Shown piece by piece: positions 1-12,124 of a stretch of 64,000 nt of DNA. The stretch is from positions 917,595 through 981,594 of the forward strand of contig NOKP01000008.1 of the NCBI GenBank assembly GCA_002682825.1, written 5' to 3'. Source of the stretch: Neonectria sp. B-13. Taxonomy: Eukaryota > Ascomycota > Sordariomycetes > Hypocreales > Nectriaceae. Positions within the stretch are counted from its first letter, which is position 1; each line of letters opens with the position of its first letter. The position numbers and the translations under genes were made by a program. The notes under the pieces are model-generated. The model did no database searches. It was not told the DNA's origin and worked only from the letters and a program-made list of their open reading frames with translations.

Positions 1-2027
1 CGCGGATGAGACACACTGTGGATGGGGGCATTCCGGACTGCGTGCAGCGAGCACGCACTTTGATGCAACCCTGACACAACACACAATGGAAACCAGATAA
101 CACAGCATTGCCCACGCCTGCTCGACTATAAACCAATGCAGAGATGCCAAACTGCCGGTGGCGGGAGACACGACAGCCCGTGGACTGACTGATGCGTGCA
201 TGCGCTGGCATTTGTTCACGAATTGCAGGTAGATGTATGGACATGGATCGAACGGGATGAACTGATGCGATGCCAGCCGAGATGGTGTTGTCGACTTGTA
301 CCGTGCGAAGCCTGTAGGCGGGGACTTGGACGGCAGATGGTTGGAGTGGAGGTCCCAACATCGACGACTGACCGATGACTGATGTCTGGTATTCGTACAT
401 TTCTCCTCTTACTACCTAGCATGAGACAGAACCTAACCTAGATCAGACCTCCCTGCTTAATGCTTTTAGAGTGATGCTAGGGACACGAACACCTTTTGGG
501 AATGGCACGAATAAAAGTATACCGAAAAACTAAATACATACCTAGAACTGAGTACTTTAGTAATTCTATATCATAACTTACGCATTAGCCCTCAGGCTAT
601 GTGTTTTGTTCGTGTCTCTAGCAAGACTTAATGCTTCCCGTAGTCTAGTTGACCCGAATACTGGTACATCTAGATGGATGACGGGCGATTGAATTCAAGA
701 TGCCTACCCACTTACACACCCCCCTACGAATACGATGCCGACTTGGCATGGAATTTACCACCTTTATCAACTATGCCCAATTCTCACACCGGAAGGCCTA
801 AGCGGAGGTCTTAGAAGTGCCATGTTCCCTCGCGTCAACGAAATAACCAAGACAGAACGTCCACAAACCCCGACACGTGGTAGGTTCCGGGCTCCGAGTT
901 CGAGCGCCGAACCGTGTAGTGGGCAGTGGACGACAGAGGAGGCGTCAGTGGGGCTTATTTACCAAGGTACCTAATTCGCCGGAGTGAACAGCCCCCCTCG
1001 AGTTGACAGCCAGCACCCAGAACCCAGCGGCCTGGAATCCAACTCCCCCTGCCCTGGTTTGCCATCCATGGGAATTGGGAAGCACAGGGCTCCTGCTTGC
1101 GTTCGCTGAGCGCTGGGAGCCACTAGAACCCCACGAAGCGCCCCTGTGGTCTGGTGCTCCGCTCCCACTGACGGCCACCCTCCCTGGGTCTCTTCAATGC
1201 GTCCCCTGTCAGGCTGGCTCCCAGATTATCCATTCCGCCCCGAGGACCGGCTAGAGGGAGGGTATCTGGCAAAACACACCCCTGGAAAAAGAAGAAGAAG
1301 AAGAAGAAGAAAAAGAAGAGAGGCCGGGGGTAGCGGGCAGCGGGCCACAGAACAGTAACACGGCACCACGGGCAAGCATGACCCTTCTACCCGGAGAGCC
1401 GGAGGATCCAGCCCAACCCGGCCCAGTTCCAGCTCGCTCAGTTCAGCCCAGTGTTGTTTGGATGAGCATCCGTACCACATAAGGTGCTGGCACGATGGTC
1501 ATCGCCCCAGCAATTGAGCGGCGAGCAATGGAACGGATAGACCGTGATGTGCTGTAAGGGTGCTGCTGTAAGGATGAGGTGCTCTTTGCTCCTGCCCGCC
1601 TTGGGGACACTCCCCCAGTTTCTCCAGGCGCGCCCCCTCGCACTTCCCGCGGGAGGGCTGTTTCTGCGGCGTTCCCGGTGCAGAGCTGCAGCGGTCCAGT
1701 TGGTGGGCACTCCCCTGTGGCACTCCCCTGTGGGGATCATCAGCCTCTTGCAGCGAGTTCCTTCCTTCTCCCCCCTCCTCCAAAAAGAAATACCCGACAA
1801 AAATACAAAAGTGGAGGGGCAAAAGGCCGCCCGGGCCATTTCTCAGTGAGACCAAGTGAGATAGCCCCCGCCGGCAGTGCCCACCGCATGTACGAATCAT
1901 TCCTCCCACGCCCACAATCCGCGGGCGACTTCTCTCACTCTTCCAACACTCGCCGCCCTCACACTCGCAACTCGTCGTCCGCATCTCTCTCTCTGTGTCG
2001 CGCCTTTGCACGCCCAATGTTTGCCTC
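1..2027. other. Intergenic / 5' flank of the KCS1-like gene
   Basis: I see no credible coding gene here. The open frames are short and lack fungal splice-linked continuation. Roughly 400-720 is AT-rich, and the remainder is GC-rich with pyrimidine-rich tracts close to the following gene. A purine microsatellite of GAA units lies at about 1288-1318. The stretch is probably promoter and long 5' leader of the downstream kinase gene, although a small upstream exon cannot be excluded. Confidence 0.5.
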
Positions 2028-5000
2028 ATGTGCAGCCCGCATTCTGAGTACGAAAATGCCGCATCCGCTGTCCCAGTGAGCTTGTCCTCGAGCAGCCAGA
2101 CAGCGGCAGCGGCAGTGACGGCGGCAGGCCCTGCCCCAGACGATGATTCCCCAGGCCCTGCCAGAGGCGCCGCACTCACAGCAGTCTCAGCAGTCTCGGC
2201 AGAACCACTGACAGAACCTGCCCCGGAGCCACTGCCAGCACCCCGGGGCGAGGCGTCGCAAAGCACATGGGCCCCGGCTGCTGCCAATCCCAACCCCAAT
2301 CTCAATCCCACTCCCACTCACACTCCCACTCCCACCTCCGTCACCACTCCTCCCACCACCACAACTACGTCTACAACTCCTCCAGCCAATCCTCTCACCA
2401 ACGTGCTGGCCCAACTTCCCCTTCCTCCCTCTCCCATATCAGCCTCCTCCTGCGCTGGCTCTCTTGCTCCCCAGTCGTCCACCGACAACGTGCCCATACC
2501 CATGCCGGTTCCCGCGCCGATCCCAGCGCCCACGCATGTTCCCCGTGGTGATGCCAATCCTGGCGACGCCAACAATAAAAAGCCCCGAGGTGCCGGCTCA
2601 CTGCCGCGCCAGTCTGGCCCTTCCCTGCTGTCCCAGGCCTTGGCTTCAGCTCGTGGCATCCCGTCTTCTATAACTACATCGTCCCCCTCTTCCACTTCGT
2701 CTACTCTCACTACAACTCACCAGCCTAGCGGCCGGCCCTCGACGAGACAGAAACCTCCGACGCCCACCACACCGATATCTCCCACAACTGTCACAGCACC
2801 AGCCGCGACCGCCTCTGCGCCCAATCCACCATCAGACCGCGACATCGCCGTCCCTTTCACCAACTCCCTGCCCCAAGATGTCCCCGCCCAATGCGGCGAC
2901 TCAAGGCCGCTGAAAAGAATCGCTTCCCAACCCATCGACATGGTTTCCTCCACCGCCCTTACCACCACCATCACTAGCATGGCTACCCTCGCCACGCGCG
3001 AGGCCGCCAGCGTCCCTTCCTCCTTTACTAACTCGACTCTCGCCAACTTTCGAGACATGGTAATCGACACCCGCCACGACTTGGATCTCCCTCGAAATCG
3101 GCCCTCCACCTCCCTCGACATTGATCTTGACAGTCCTTATAGTCCCCGATCCCTCTCCCATACAACACCGTTCACTGGCCTGGTCCCTAAGAAAACCGAA
3201 TGTCTTGACGAAAACGCGCCCGTCACATCTCTGCGACAGGATGATGGAGGGAAATCTATTGCTAGGCATCGGCCAACCCCTCCACATTGGATCAACACGG
3301 CCCCCGAGAAGAGGGAGAAAATCTGGTCCATCGGCTCTGGCGAAGGCGACGGAGAGGATGGTTTGGTCGAAAAGTCGGTCACCGAGGCAATGGCTGGTGT
3401 GGAACCAAGCACGAGAAGTCGAAAGTCAAGTTACAGTCTTCGCTTCTTCAAGGAAGGTCTTCCAGCCGAGGACAAGGTCCGCCGAAAAGATTCCAGGCAT
3501 GCGAACAAAGACAAACTCACGCCCACGACGGAAGAAGTCAGCGAGCCCAAGCCTCGAGACGTAAAACACAAGACCGCTGCGAGGCAACCCACTGCGATCC
3601 GATCTCGATCTGAAGACCGAACTCCCTTACAGCCCTCGAATGCGCAGACTACGCCTTCCCTCACTGCTGGTGAACTCCCCGTGCTCAGTACGTCACCAGA
3701 CGAGGATTACTTCACCTTTGCTATCAGTAGCTCCGCAGAGGACAAGGAAAAGCTGCCGTCGTGGGCGGCACAAATTCCCAGGTCTCAACCCGCTGATCAC
3801 ACCGAGGCCAAGCCCGTGGGGACGCCAGGACAGGTGGGGCCGACCCCGGCTACCGAGACCGATGCCGACCTTCATACCGAAGTAGTGGATGCACGGCGGG
3901 AGTCAGGTGACAGCTCCAGCACCGAGGTTGCTGGCTCTCATGATGACGCGGACGAATCGGGCGAGGAGAAGATCTCATCTGCTGTTTTCCTGCCCCACCA
4001 GGAACTGCGGGAATCTTGCGTACCTGTAGGCGAGACTCCCCAGGAGCGGGCCGCCGCCCGCGCCTCTGGGTCGCGGACCCTCTCTCAGACTAAGCAGCAT
4101 CCGTGGCTTGTCAAGGCCGATGAGCCTGAGCCTGAAATCCAGGAAAAGGATGAACCTCCCTATGGCCTCTCTCGCCTCCCATCTCGCGAGAGCCTTGCCT
4201 CGAGATGCGGGGATCTTGTTGTCGAGAGGCTCGAAGAGTGTCCTTCTATCGAGGATGAAGAAGTGAAAACCGTTGTTCCTCCCAAGCTCCCCCAGCCTGT
4301 GAATGAGTACGAAGACCATGTCCATGAGCACCAGCACCACGTTCCGGAGCCCCTTGAGGCCATTGAGCTCATCCCATATAAGCACCAAGTCGGTGGCCAC
4401 ACCACCTTGTGGCGGTTTTCTCGCAGGGCCGTTTGTAAGCAGCTCAACAACAGGGAAAATGAATTTTACGAGACCATTGAGAGTTATCACCGTGATTTGC
4501 TGCCCTTTCTTCCTCGGTACGTTGAGATCCGGTTTCAGAGGCTTTTGTGAGGCTTAAAACATGAAACGATGTTCCTATGTGTCCTCGTCCTTTGACTAAC
4601 ATGACATTAGATACATTGGAGTATTAAACGTCACGTTTCAAAAACAAACTCGCCGTAAGAGTACTTCCAAGAAAGACGATGGCGCAGCAGCAGAGCGAAA
4701 GAAGTTACAGGAACTGGCGGCAACAAACCGCGTGGACGCGGAGAAAAGCGGCCGAAAAGCGTCTCACGGAAGGGTCATTAGCCAATCCTTGGCTAGCAGC
4801 AACATCCCTATCCCAACCGTGACATTTGACGACAACAGACATATTCTTCCCCGCAACCTACTCCAGCCTACGGTACTTCCAGAGTCGTTTCGACGCCGAA
4901 GCATCTCCACGACCAAAGTCTCAGTCTCGTCGAGACCGAGCATTCAGAATCGTCCGCCGATGGATGATAGACCGAACAGCTGGGGCGCGACAACGGTCAA

Positions 5001-6468
5001 CAAGCGACTGCGTAACGAGGTGTTTAACGATGCCTTCCTCAAGGAGCCCGTCGAGATTCATCGACACCGTCGGCCCCACCAGAGGTCTATTCCACGACAG
5101 ACGTTGCAGCGCTTGCTCCGATCCACCAACTCAGACCCTAGCTTGCTGCTGAGTGGACGCGACTCGACATTTGGCGATGGCGAAGAGACGACTAATAGCC
5201 AGTCGAGGAAGCCCATGCACCCCTACTCGCACAGCAATCTCGGACCGGACCTTGACTGTGTACAGTCTGAGCCTGATGCACCAGAGCACGACGAAGTCAA
5301 AGATGTGACTGGAACGAGCGCACCCGAAGCGGAGACTCTCAGAGTCAACCCTATAGCAGCGAAGAAGAAGCGAAGGTACTCGGCTGGTGGACTTCGACGG
5401 AAACCTCAGGACGTCAGAGAGTCGAGGGGTGACCTCAAGTATTTCGAGGAAGCTGACGGTGGCGATGACGAAGACGACTCGGTTCAAGAAGCGGATTCCT
5501 GTTCGCACACCAACGGCCATAGCACCCCGGATGTTAATGGCGCCTCGGAGGATCCTGCCAACCCCGAGCCAGCAGACTCTACCTACAGTTCCGCAGTTAC
5601 ATCTGCCCTACCAAGCCCCACTCCCGAGTTCACTAAGGTTCCTCGCCCGGTCAATCCGAAGGAAGCCAAGAAAGGGGACAGGGTTGAGTACTTTCTGCTC
5701 CTGGAGGATCTAACAGCAGGCATGAAGAGGCCGTGCATGATGGATCTGAAGATGGGCACTCGGCAGTATGGCGTGGAGGCAACACCGAAGAAGCAAAAGT
5801 CTCAGCATGAAAAATGCCGAACCACGACATCGGGCGAGTTAGGGGTGCGGATCTGCGGCCTTCAAGTCTGGAACGCCAAGACGGAGACATACGATTTCCA
5901 GGACAAGTACTACGGCCGGAAACTGAAGGTGGGCATGGAATTTCAGGGAGCACTTCAGAAATTTCTCTACAACGGTGTCGACTTGCATAGCGTCCTCCGC
6001 CATATCCCTGTGGTGTTAAAGAAACTCACTCAACTAGAAGAAATTGTGCGTGGTTTAGAGGGGTACCGCTTTTACGCCGCGAGCTTGCTCATGTTCTACG
6101 ACGGCGACATATCAGAGGACCCGGCCGAATACGAGACGATGTACGATTCAACAACAGACTTCGCCACGGATACGGAAGAGACGCCGCGAACAAACAAGAA
6201 GAACAAGCGGGAGATTGACTTCAAGATTGCCGACTTCGCCAATAGCCTGACACCCCAGGACAATATTGAGGACAAGCCATGTCCGCCACAACACCCTAAT
6301 CAGCCCGATGGCGGGTTTCTCAGGGGACTACGCAGCTTGAGGAGATACTTTCTCCGAATTCAGCAGGACGTGAGGGAAGAGCTGGGTCTCGATCCTCGCG
6401 GACGACTTTCGGCAGCGATGGACTATCCCCAAGAGGATGACGATGACGAGGGGATGGTCAGCTCATGA
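2028..6468 (+). CDS. KCS1: Inositol hexakisphosphate kinase (KCS1-type)
   Basis: Exons 2028-4516 and 4611-6468, about 1448 residues. The 94-nt intron has a GTACGT donor and a CTAAC branch point; joining across it restores [14 protein letters not shown], the entry to the inositol polyphosphate kinase (IPK) fold. In the C-terminal half I see the IPK signature P-x3-D-x-K-M-G-x-R-x-Y-G (about residues 1202-1214), LLMFYDGD (about 1320) and the metal-binding [10 protein letters not shown] (about 1366). Family knowledge: these enzymes phosphorylate InsP6 to the pyrophosphate InsP7, affecting phosphate signalling, vacuole and stress responses. The first 820 residues are disordered (Pro/Ser/Thr-rich), as in other fungal KCS1 proteins. 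The start is the first in-frame ATG; the earlier open frame has only GTG, so a 5' exon upstream is possible. The family assignment is firm, the N-terminus is not. Confidence 0.92.
4517..4610 (+). other. Intron of KCS1
   Basis: GTACGT donor, TTTGACTAAC branch region and ATTAG acceptor. Removing it keeps frame through the conserved IPK motif; reading through reaches a stop at 4548-4550. Confidence 0.9.
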
Positions 6469-7359
6469 TCGATCTTCTTCGATCCAGAGGTGTACGGGAG
6501 CCTGATACCAACACCTTTTTTCCTTCTAACAAAGAACTTAGCCGCTTGTTTTCTATTTTTATCCTCTCTTTGTCACTTTCCGACCTTTTTTTCCCTTCTC
6601 TTTACTGTCTGTCTATGCGGAGTTCAAAGGCACTTCTTGCAGGAACGAGCTAAAAACGGCCAAACGGACTAGGACATGCGCGTCTTATGACATTTTGTTT
6701 TCAAAAACATACCCTGCATTGATTTAGGCGCAAGCAACGGAGGGAGTGTGTCCAACCGGCCCTGGCAGGAGTTATTGTCTTTCCAAAACATTTTCTTCTC
6801 GTTGATGCTTACCCTTTGAGGGCGGGTAGGGCTTGGAGGGAAGGAGGGCCTGGTTTCATTGCTTGGGACTTTTTCTTAAGGGCCGGCGGTGGGCGGTATG
6901 GAACCAAAATGATGTTTGTTTATGGCCTATTGGAGTCATTGTTGCTTGTTTGTAGCTACGGGGCGGCAGGATGGTATCGGGCGGGGAACCTGGGGTGGGA
7001 ATCTAGAGTGTTAGAAAAAATGCGACTAGAAGGGACCTTGACCCTATATCTATGTGTGGTTGCTTCTTCCATCTTCAATTTGAGTACTAGTGATGTTATC
7101 GTCGAGTAACACGAGGAGGATGTGAGGGGTTAACTTGGTGACCCGATATGACACTACGGTGCATCCTGGCTCATCTTTGCATTACCGAGCAGCAATCTAT
7201 CACGCATTGCACTCTTATCTTTCACTTCGAATTGCTGCCCATACACGACACTCGTCTTATTGAACGCCAGTGGTTCCGAGGGCATTCGTCGTCCGACACA
7301 TAGTCTAATCTTCTGGTGACTTTGCGTTGTTTACTCAATCATTGTGGCTCACACTCACA
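6469..7359. other. Intergenic
   Basis: 3' region of KCS1 (T-rich, polypyrimidine) followed by the promoter of the next gene. I see no supported gene. The 97-residue open frame at 6816-7109 is not protein-like. Confidence 0.5.
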
Positions 7360-8936
7360 ATGGGTTCCGTCATATCCACCATCCAAGGCACTATCTTCAC
7401 CGTCTCCTCCATCATCAGAACCCTCTCCTCGCTCAACACGCAATTTTCTTCGCTTCTCAGCCGAGCCACCACCCCGCCTAGTCTTCCCGTGCCAGACCCA
7501 ACGTCGTCGTACTGGCTCGACGACCCGCCGTTCCCCGCGCTCTGTGATGTCCAGGGCGAGCTGCCACTGGAGGCGGACGTCGTCATTATCGGCAGCGGAA
7601 TTGCTGGAGCGTCTGTGGCGAAAACCCTTCTTGAACTGTCCAGCGAGAATAAAGACGAGCTGAACGTCGTCGTCTGCGAGGCGAGGCAGCTCTGCAGCGG
7701 CGCAACGGGACGCAATGGTGGACACATCAAGTGCACGCCCTACGAGGCCTTCTCGATCTCCAAGGCCAAGCTTGGGCCGCAGAGGGCGAGGGACATCGTC
7801 AGATTCCAGATGAAGCACTTGCCGACGCTGTTGGAGGTCGGGGCGGCGGTACCGGCAGGTGAGGTCAGGGAGGTGCAGACTGTGGATCTGTTCATAGAGC
7901 AGAAGGACCTCGAGACGGCGAGGGGCGAGGTCGAGCAGTTGAAGGAGTGGCTGCCAGAGGTGGATTGTCGGGTGTTGGAGGCCGAGGAGGCGAGAGAGGA
8001 GGTAAGAAAGCAAAAGGCGAGGTTTCTTCGGTTATGCTGATCATGCTCTAGTTCGGCGTCAATGAGTCCATCGCCGGTGCGGTGTCGTATAAGGCCGGTG
8101 CTCTTTGGCCATATCGGCTCGTCACCGGTGTCTGGAACGACCTGCTTCAGCGGTATCCAAGCCTAACCATCAGCACGCACACGGCAGTTGAGGCGGTCGA
8201 CCACACTCCGGCGTCCTCTCCCTATGCGTACTCGGTCAAGACATCTCGCGGCACCGTCAAAGCACGGCACGTCATCCACAACACCAACGCCTTCGCACCG
8301 CGGCTCGTCCCCTCTCTCCGGGGCAGACTCACCGGCGCGCTGGCACACATGTCGGCCCAGCGCCCCGGCACAGCATTCCCGGCGTCGCACGGGGGGCGCT
8401 CGTGGTCGGTTGTGTACAGCCCGGGGTTCGACTACGTGACGCAGCGGCCGGACGGCGCGGACGGCACGCCGGGAGACCTGATGGTGGGCGGGGGCTTCTT
8501 CCGCAGCCGCGAGCAGGGGCTGGACCAGATGGGCGTGTGGGACGACTCGCGCATCGACGCCTTGCCGGGGATGCACATCCGGGGCGTGATGCCGACGACG
8601 TTCGAGCCGCGGTGGGGGGAGGGCGGCGTAGTGAAGAAGGCGTGGACGGGCATATTGGGTTTTACGGGGGACCTGATGCCGTTTGTCGGCCGGGTCCCGG
8701 GGTCCGGGTCCGGGGAGTGGATCGCGGCGGGCTTCAACGGCGAGGGCATGGTGTGGGCGTGGCTCTGCGGGACGGCGCTGGCGGTCATGGTTCTGGGTAA
8801 GGAGGATGAAGAGCTGGAGAAGGGGGTTGGACGGCCGGGAGGGAAGCTGGCCGAGTGGTTTCCGCGGGAGGAGCTGAAGGTTGATCGGGGGAGGTTGAGG
8901 AGGGCCGAGTTGAAGAACTTGGCTGATGTTATTTGA
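7360..8936 (+). CDS. FAD-dependent oxidoreductase, DAO fold
   Basis: Exons 7360-8001 and 8052-8936 (50-nt intron), 508 residues. An N-terminal hydrophobic or amphipathic stretch is followed at about residues 75-90 by VVIIGSGIAGASVAK, the Rossmann GxGxxG for the FAD ADP moiety. GATGRNGGHIK (about 120) is the second flavin-contact motif typical of the D-amino-acid oxidase / glycine oxidase superfamily. Near the C-terminus GFTGDLMPFVG and AAGFNGEGMVWAW complete the FAD site. Members oxidise secondary or tertiary amines or amino acids to imines with release of H2O2; the substrate cannot be read from sequence. ATG 7360 is chosen because it is the first ATG of the open frame (upstream codons are non-ATG). 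Independent gene, no cluster partner seen. Confidence 0.88.
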
Positions 8937-9236
8937 GTCGGTGTTTCTTGGTAATTCTGGGGGAGAGTTCGTACTTACAAGACTACTTTGCTAGAACAGA
9001 ATGCGCTGCATCAACCGAACAGGCCACAGGAAGTCATTGGTGGGCAGCTGTCTGTCAGCCACTTACACCTGTTCGGGCTCTCCCCCAGCTGCCCACCATG
9101 TTGACACTCTCACCACCCACCTCGCGTAAACAAACACCTCTCTTCACATTTTGCACTTGCCCACAACCGCATCTGTTGTTCTACACCTTGGATTGCATTG
9201 TTATTCCTTACCACCAACGTCATCCATATCCACATC

Positions 9237-10482
9237 ATGGCCCTTAACGGCCGTATCGACACATGGCGCACGCGCGTGCCCAGCCGTCAAGACCGCGAGG
9301 ACCCCTTCGATGGCGATGGCTTTGAATCACGCCCTACGACCCGTCTGGTAAGTCCTCATGGCACGTGTGTTGACTAGAAATATGCTGACGAGTCCTGTTC
9401 ACAGACCTTCCGTGAGCCAGACCCGCCGGCCAGTCGTCCGTCTACGCGCCTCAGCTTCCTCCGTGCTGCTACGCCGCTTTTTGGACGATCGTCTACTTCT
9501 TTCAGTAGACCCCCAACCGCGCTGTTTGAGCGGAGGTTCAACGGCAGACGAAAGGGCCTTCTGGGGCTGTTCAGTCGCAAGCGAGGGCACAGGGACTCCA
9601 CCCCTTCACCTGAGCCTGTCCCCCGGGAGCCGGTTAAGTTGAACTTCCTCTTTGTAGGGAGTTGCTCTTCGGGACAAACGTCTTTGCTATTGTGAGTGCA
9701 GGAATGCAATTGCATGTACTCAAGGTAGCTAACTTGATACTATAGCCGTGCTCGGTATGGATACTTTCCAGATGTAAGTCCTCGGATGCACCAGCCCTAA
9801 CATGCAGATACTTACGACATAGACTCGCGCTTTCGCTCGGCCTTTGTATGAGACCTATGTCAGCGACCGCGTCTGCAATGGCCACCCTGCACGCATCGAG
9901 CTGTAGGACACCTCGGGCGTGCCAGATCTCAACACGGTCGAGCGCCTGACGTACATTACTTGGGACGCCGTTTTTCTGTGCTTTGATATTTCGGACAAGG
10001 TTTCCATGTATGCCATTGTGCAATGGGTGAGTTATCCTCGCTGAAAGGTCCTTAAAGGGCTAAGCTGATGGAGGCAGTGGCACCATGCATCAAGTCACGG
10101 CTTCGCTCAGTCCGAGACGTGCCAGCCGCTATTGTATCTCTTGGGCATGAAGAAAGATCTGCGCGATCAGTGCTTCCTGGAGGATCATCGGGAGGGTATT
10201 GCGCACTCGACCTCTGGGCTGTTGGCGTATCCGACATGTTGCGTATGCTCAACAGAGGTATGCATTCATCCACACCAGTGATCCATCGAGCTTCCAGTTG
10301 GCTAACGGTTGCAGGCGAGCTGGCATGCAAAGCGAATTGGAGCTCATCGTTATCTTGAATGCTCTGCTGCAACGGGAGAGGGTATGGAGGCGGTGTTTGA
10401 CGAAGCTGGACAAGAGGCGACGAGACGCATTGTAGGAACTGAAGAGGTTGAGATTGTGCAAAAGAAGAGACGATTCTTCTAG
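9237..10482 (+). pseudogene. Rho-like small GTPase with an in-frame stop
   Basis: Six putative exons (9237-9347, 9405-9691, 9746-9773, 9823-10026, 10078-10257, 10315-10482) join in a constant frame over 325 codons. A basic, disordered N-terminal extension of about 115 residues precedes a GTPase domain: G1-like GSCSSGQTS (about 122-130, with the nucleotide-binding Lys replaced by Gln128), G3-like DTSG, weak G4 LGMKKD, and G5 ECSAATGEG. Codon 170 at 9904-9906 is TAG where Rho proteins have the Trp of LWDTAG. All five introns and the frame after the stop look intact. The C-terminus ends KKRRFF without a CAAX box. It may be a young pseudogene, an assembly error, or a catalytically unusual GTPase in strains lacking the stop. 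Rho family is inferred from motif spacing; no subfamily name is safe. Confidence 0.75.
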
Positions 10483-11094
10483 GATGTCGCAATCACGGAG
10501 GGTATGTTTTAACTAGTTGCTTCCATTTTGTTGCTTGGTTTGACAGGGTAGATTTGCCCTCAGTATCCTTGACACTGCTTGTGAATGAGAGTTTTGTATA
10601 AGGATTCAACCTGTTTCAGATGAGGATAGTCTGAACCAACAAATCCAAGCGAGTCTGTGAGTCAGGGAATCAATGTGAAACTCATATCAATGTGAGAAGT
10701 ACTTATTCCAAGTTTGAGACTTCTATTGTGCTGTTTGGAGGACGAAAGGGGTGTCTGTAGGGTAATGGTTAGCTGCGTGGTCCGTGCATACATGTGCATC
10801 TCAATTATACTCATCGCAACTCGATTGGCCTTATTCATACTTCGCTTCTATTCACAATCCACCATGACATTCCCAGCTTGACGACGAACAATACGGATTC
10901 ACGTTAAAGTTTCCGTGCGACTGAACGATGCGGCTCGCATAAATATCAACAGCCCGGCCATGTCTTACTGTTTTCCTCTCAAATCTTTGCTACTCTCTCG
11001 GCAACCTTCTCTTCATGAACACTTGTCCTGAGCATATAAGTCCTCTTCAACCGTATCCTCACAGCTGTACATACACCAAAAACAACTGCACAGA
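10483..11094. other. Intergenic
   Basis: Contains the 3' flank of the GTPase-like locus and the ALG14 promoter. I found no tRNA, repeat or coding signal. Confidence 0.5.
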
Positions 11095-12007
11095 ATGTCA
11101 GCAACTCGACCTGGCTCCGGATTGGCCATTTTGGCTGGATGTATCGCCATCGTCACCGGGCTTGGCGTCACCACTTTGCTGGCCTTCCCATCATGGACTT
11201 CTATCATCCAGACCTATCTTCTACTGCTTGTTAGCTTCGTCATCTTCGTTTCGGTGAGCACCATTCTGCAATAAGACGCATGCCATTCTAACTGCATTAT
11301 AGACTCGGCATGCTCAGATAGTCCGCCGTCGTGGCACTACCAAAGTCACTGGGCAGGGAACCCAGGCGACACGCAGCCGGCAGGTGGACTACAACCTCTT
11401 CGTCCTGGGCTCCGGCGGCCACACCAAGGAAATGCTCATGATGATGGACGACGGCTTCTGCAGCTTTCGCAACTTCCACCGCCGCTACCTCATTTCCAGC
11501 GGCGATCGCATGTCCGAGAACCACCTCGAAGACTACGAGACTGAGCTCAAGGCGCTGTGCAATGCCCGCGACCAGCTCCCCGGCACCTTTGACAAGTGCA
11601 CCGTCACCCGGGCGCGGCGCGTCCACCAGCCGCTCTGGTCCACGCCTTTGACGGCGCTGCTGAGCATCCTCGATATCTTCCCCGTGCTCCTGTCGCCGCC
11701 AGCCAACGAGGTTGGAGCTAAGCTGCGGTACCCCACGAGAATCTTCTCTAATGGGCCTGCCACTGGCTTCTTCGTTGGTGTAGCTGTCCACCTCCTCAAG
11801 ATGTTCTACATTGTGCCCGAGGACACCATGATGTTCGTCTACATCGAATCTTGGGCTCGTATCTCGACCCTAAGCCTAACGGGCAAGCTCTTTTTCTACA
11901 CTGGCTTCGCCGACACTTTCCTGGTGCAGCACAAGGAGGTAGCCGCCAAGTATGGGATTGGCAACGCTGGTGAAATGGTCTTCAACTCGCGCCGGCCCGA
12001 GATATGA
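11095..12007 (+). CDS. ALG14: UDP-GlcNAc transferase subunit ALG14
   Basis: Exons 11095-11253 and 11303-12007 (49-nt intron), 287 residues. An N-terminal hydrophobic segment (about residues 10-53) anchors the protein in the ER. The conserved NLFVLGSGGHTKEML follows at about 80-96, then RIFSNGPATGF and YIESWARISTLSLTGKLFF, all hallmarks of the Alg14 family. Known role: Alg14 recruits the cytosolic catalytic subunit Alg13 to the ER membrane, and together they add the second GlcNAc to dolichol-PP-GlcNAc in N-glycan synthesis. Length matches filamentous-fungal orthologues. Start is the only ATG giving the membrane segment. Confidence 0.95.
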
Positions 12008-12124
12008 AATGGCGCAAGAGAAAGTGGAAACATGGCGTGGGTTCTGTTACATGGGCAGTTTTCTTTTTTACAGAGTGTGTACAATGAGGGCCTTTCCCTC
12101 CAAAATGCAAGCTCATGCGTTCGT

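Noticed and set aside
1286..1320. GAA-rich tract as a coding Lys/Arg stretch
   Set aside because: Open frames over it are short and switch composition abruptly; a simple microsatellite explains it.
1995..2027. Upstream extension of the KCS1 frame
   Set aside because: The extension starts at GTG; the first ATG in frame is 2028 and no splice signal supports earlier coding.
8163..8800. Long antisense and alternate frames inside the oxidoreductase gene
   Set aside because: High GC produces shadow frames; only the plus frame carries the FAD motifs.
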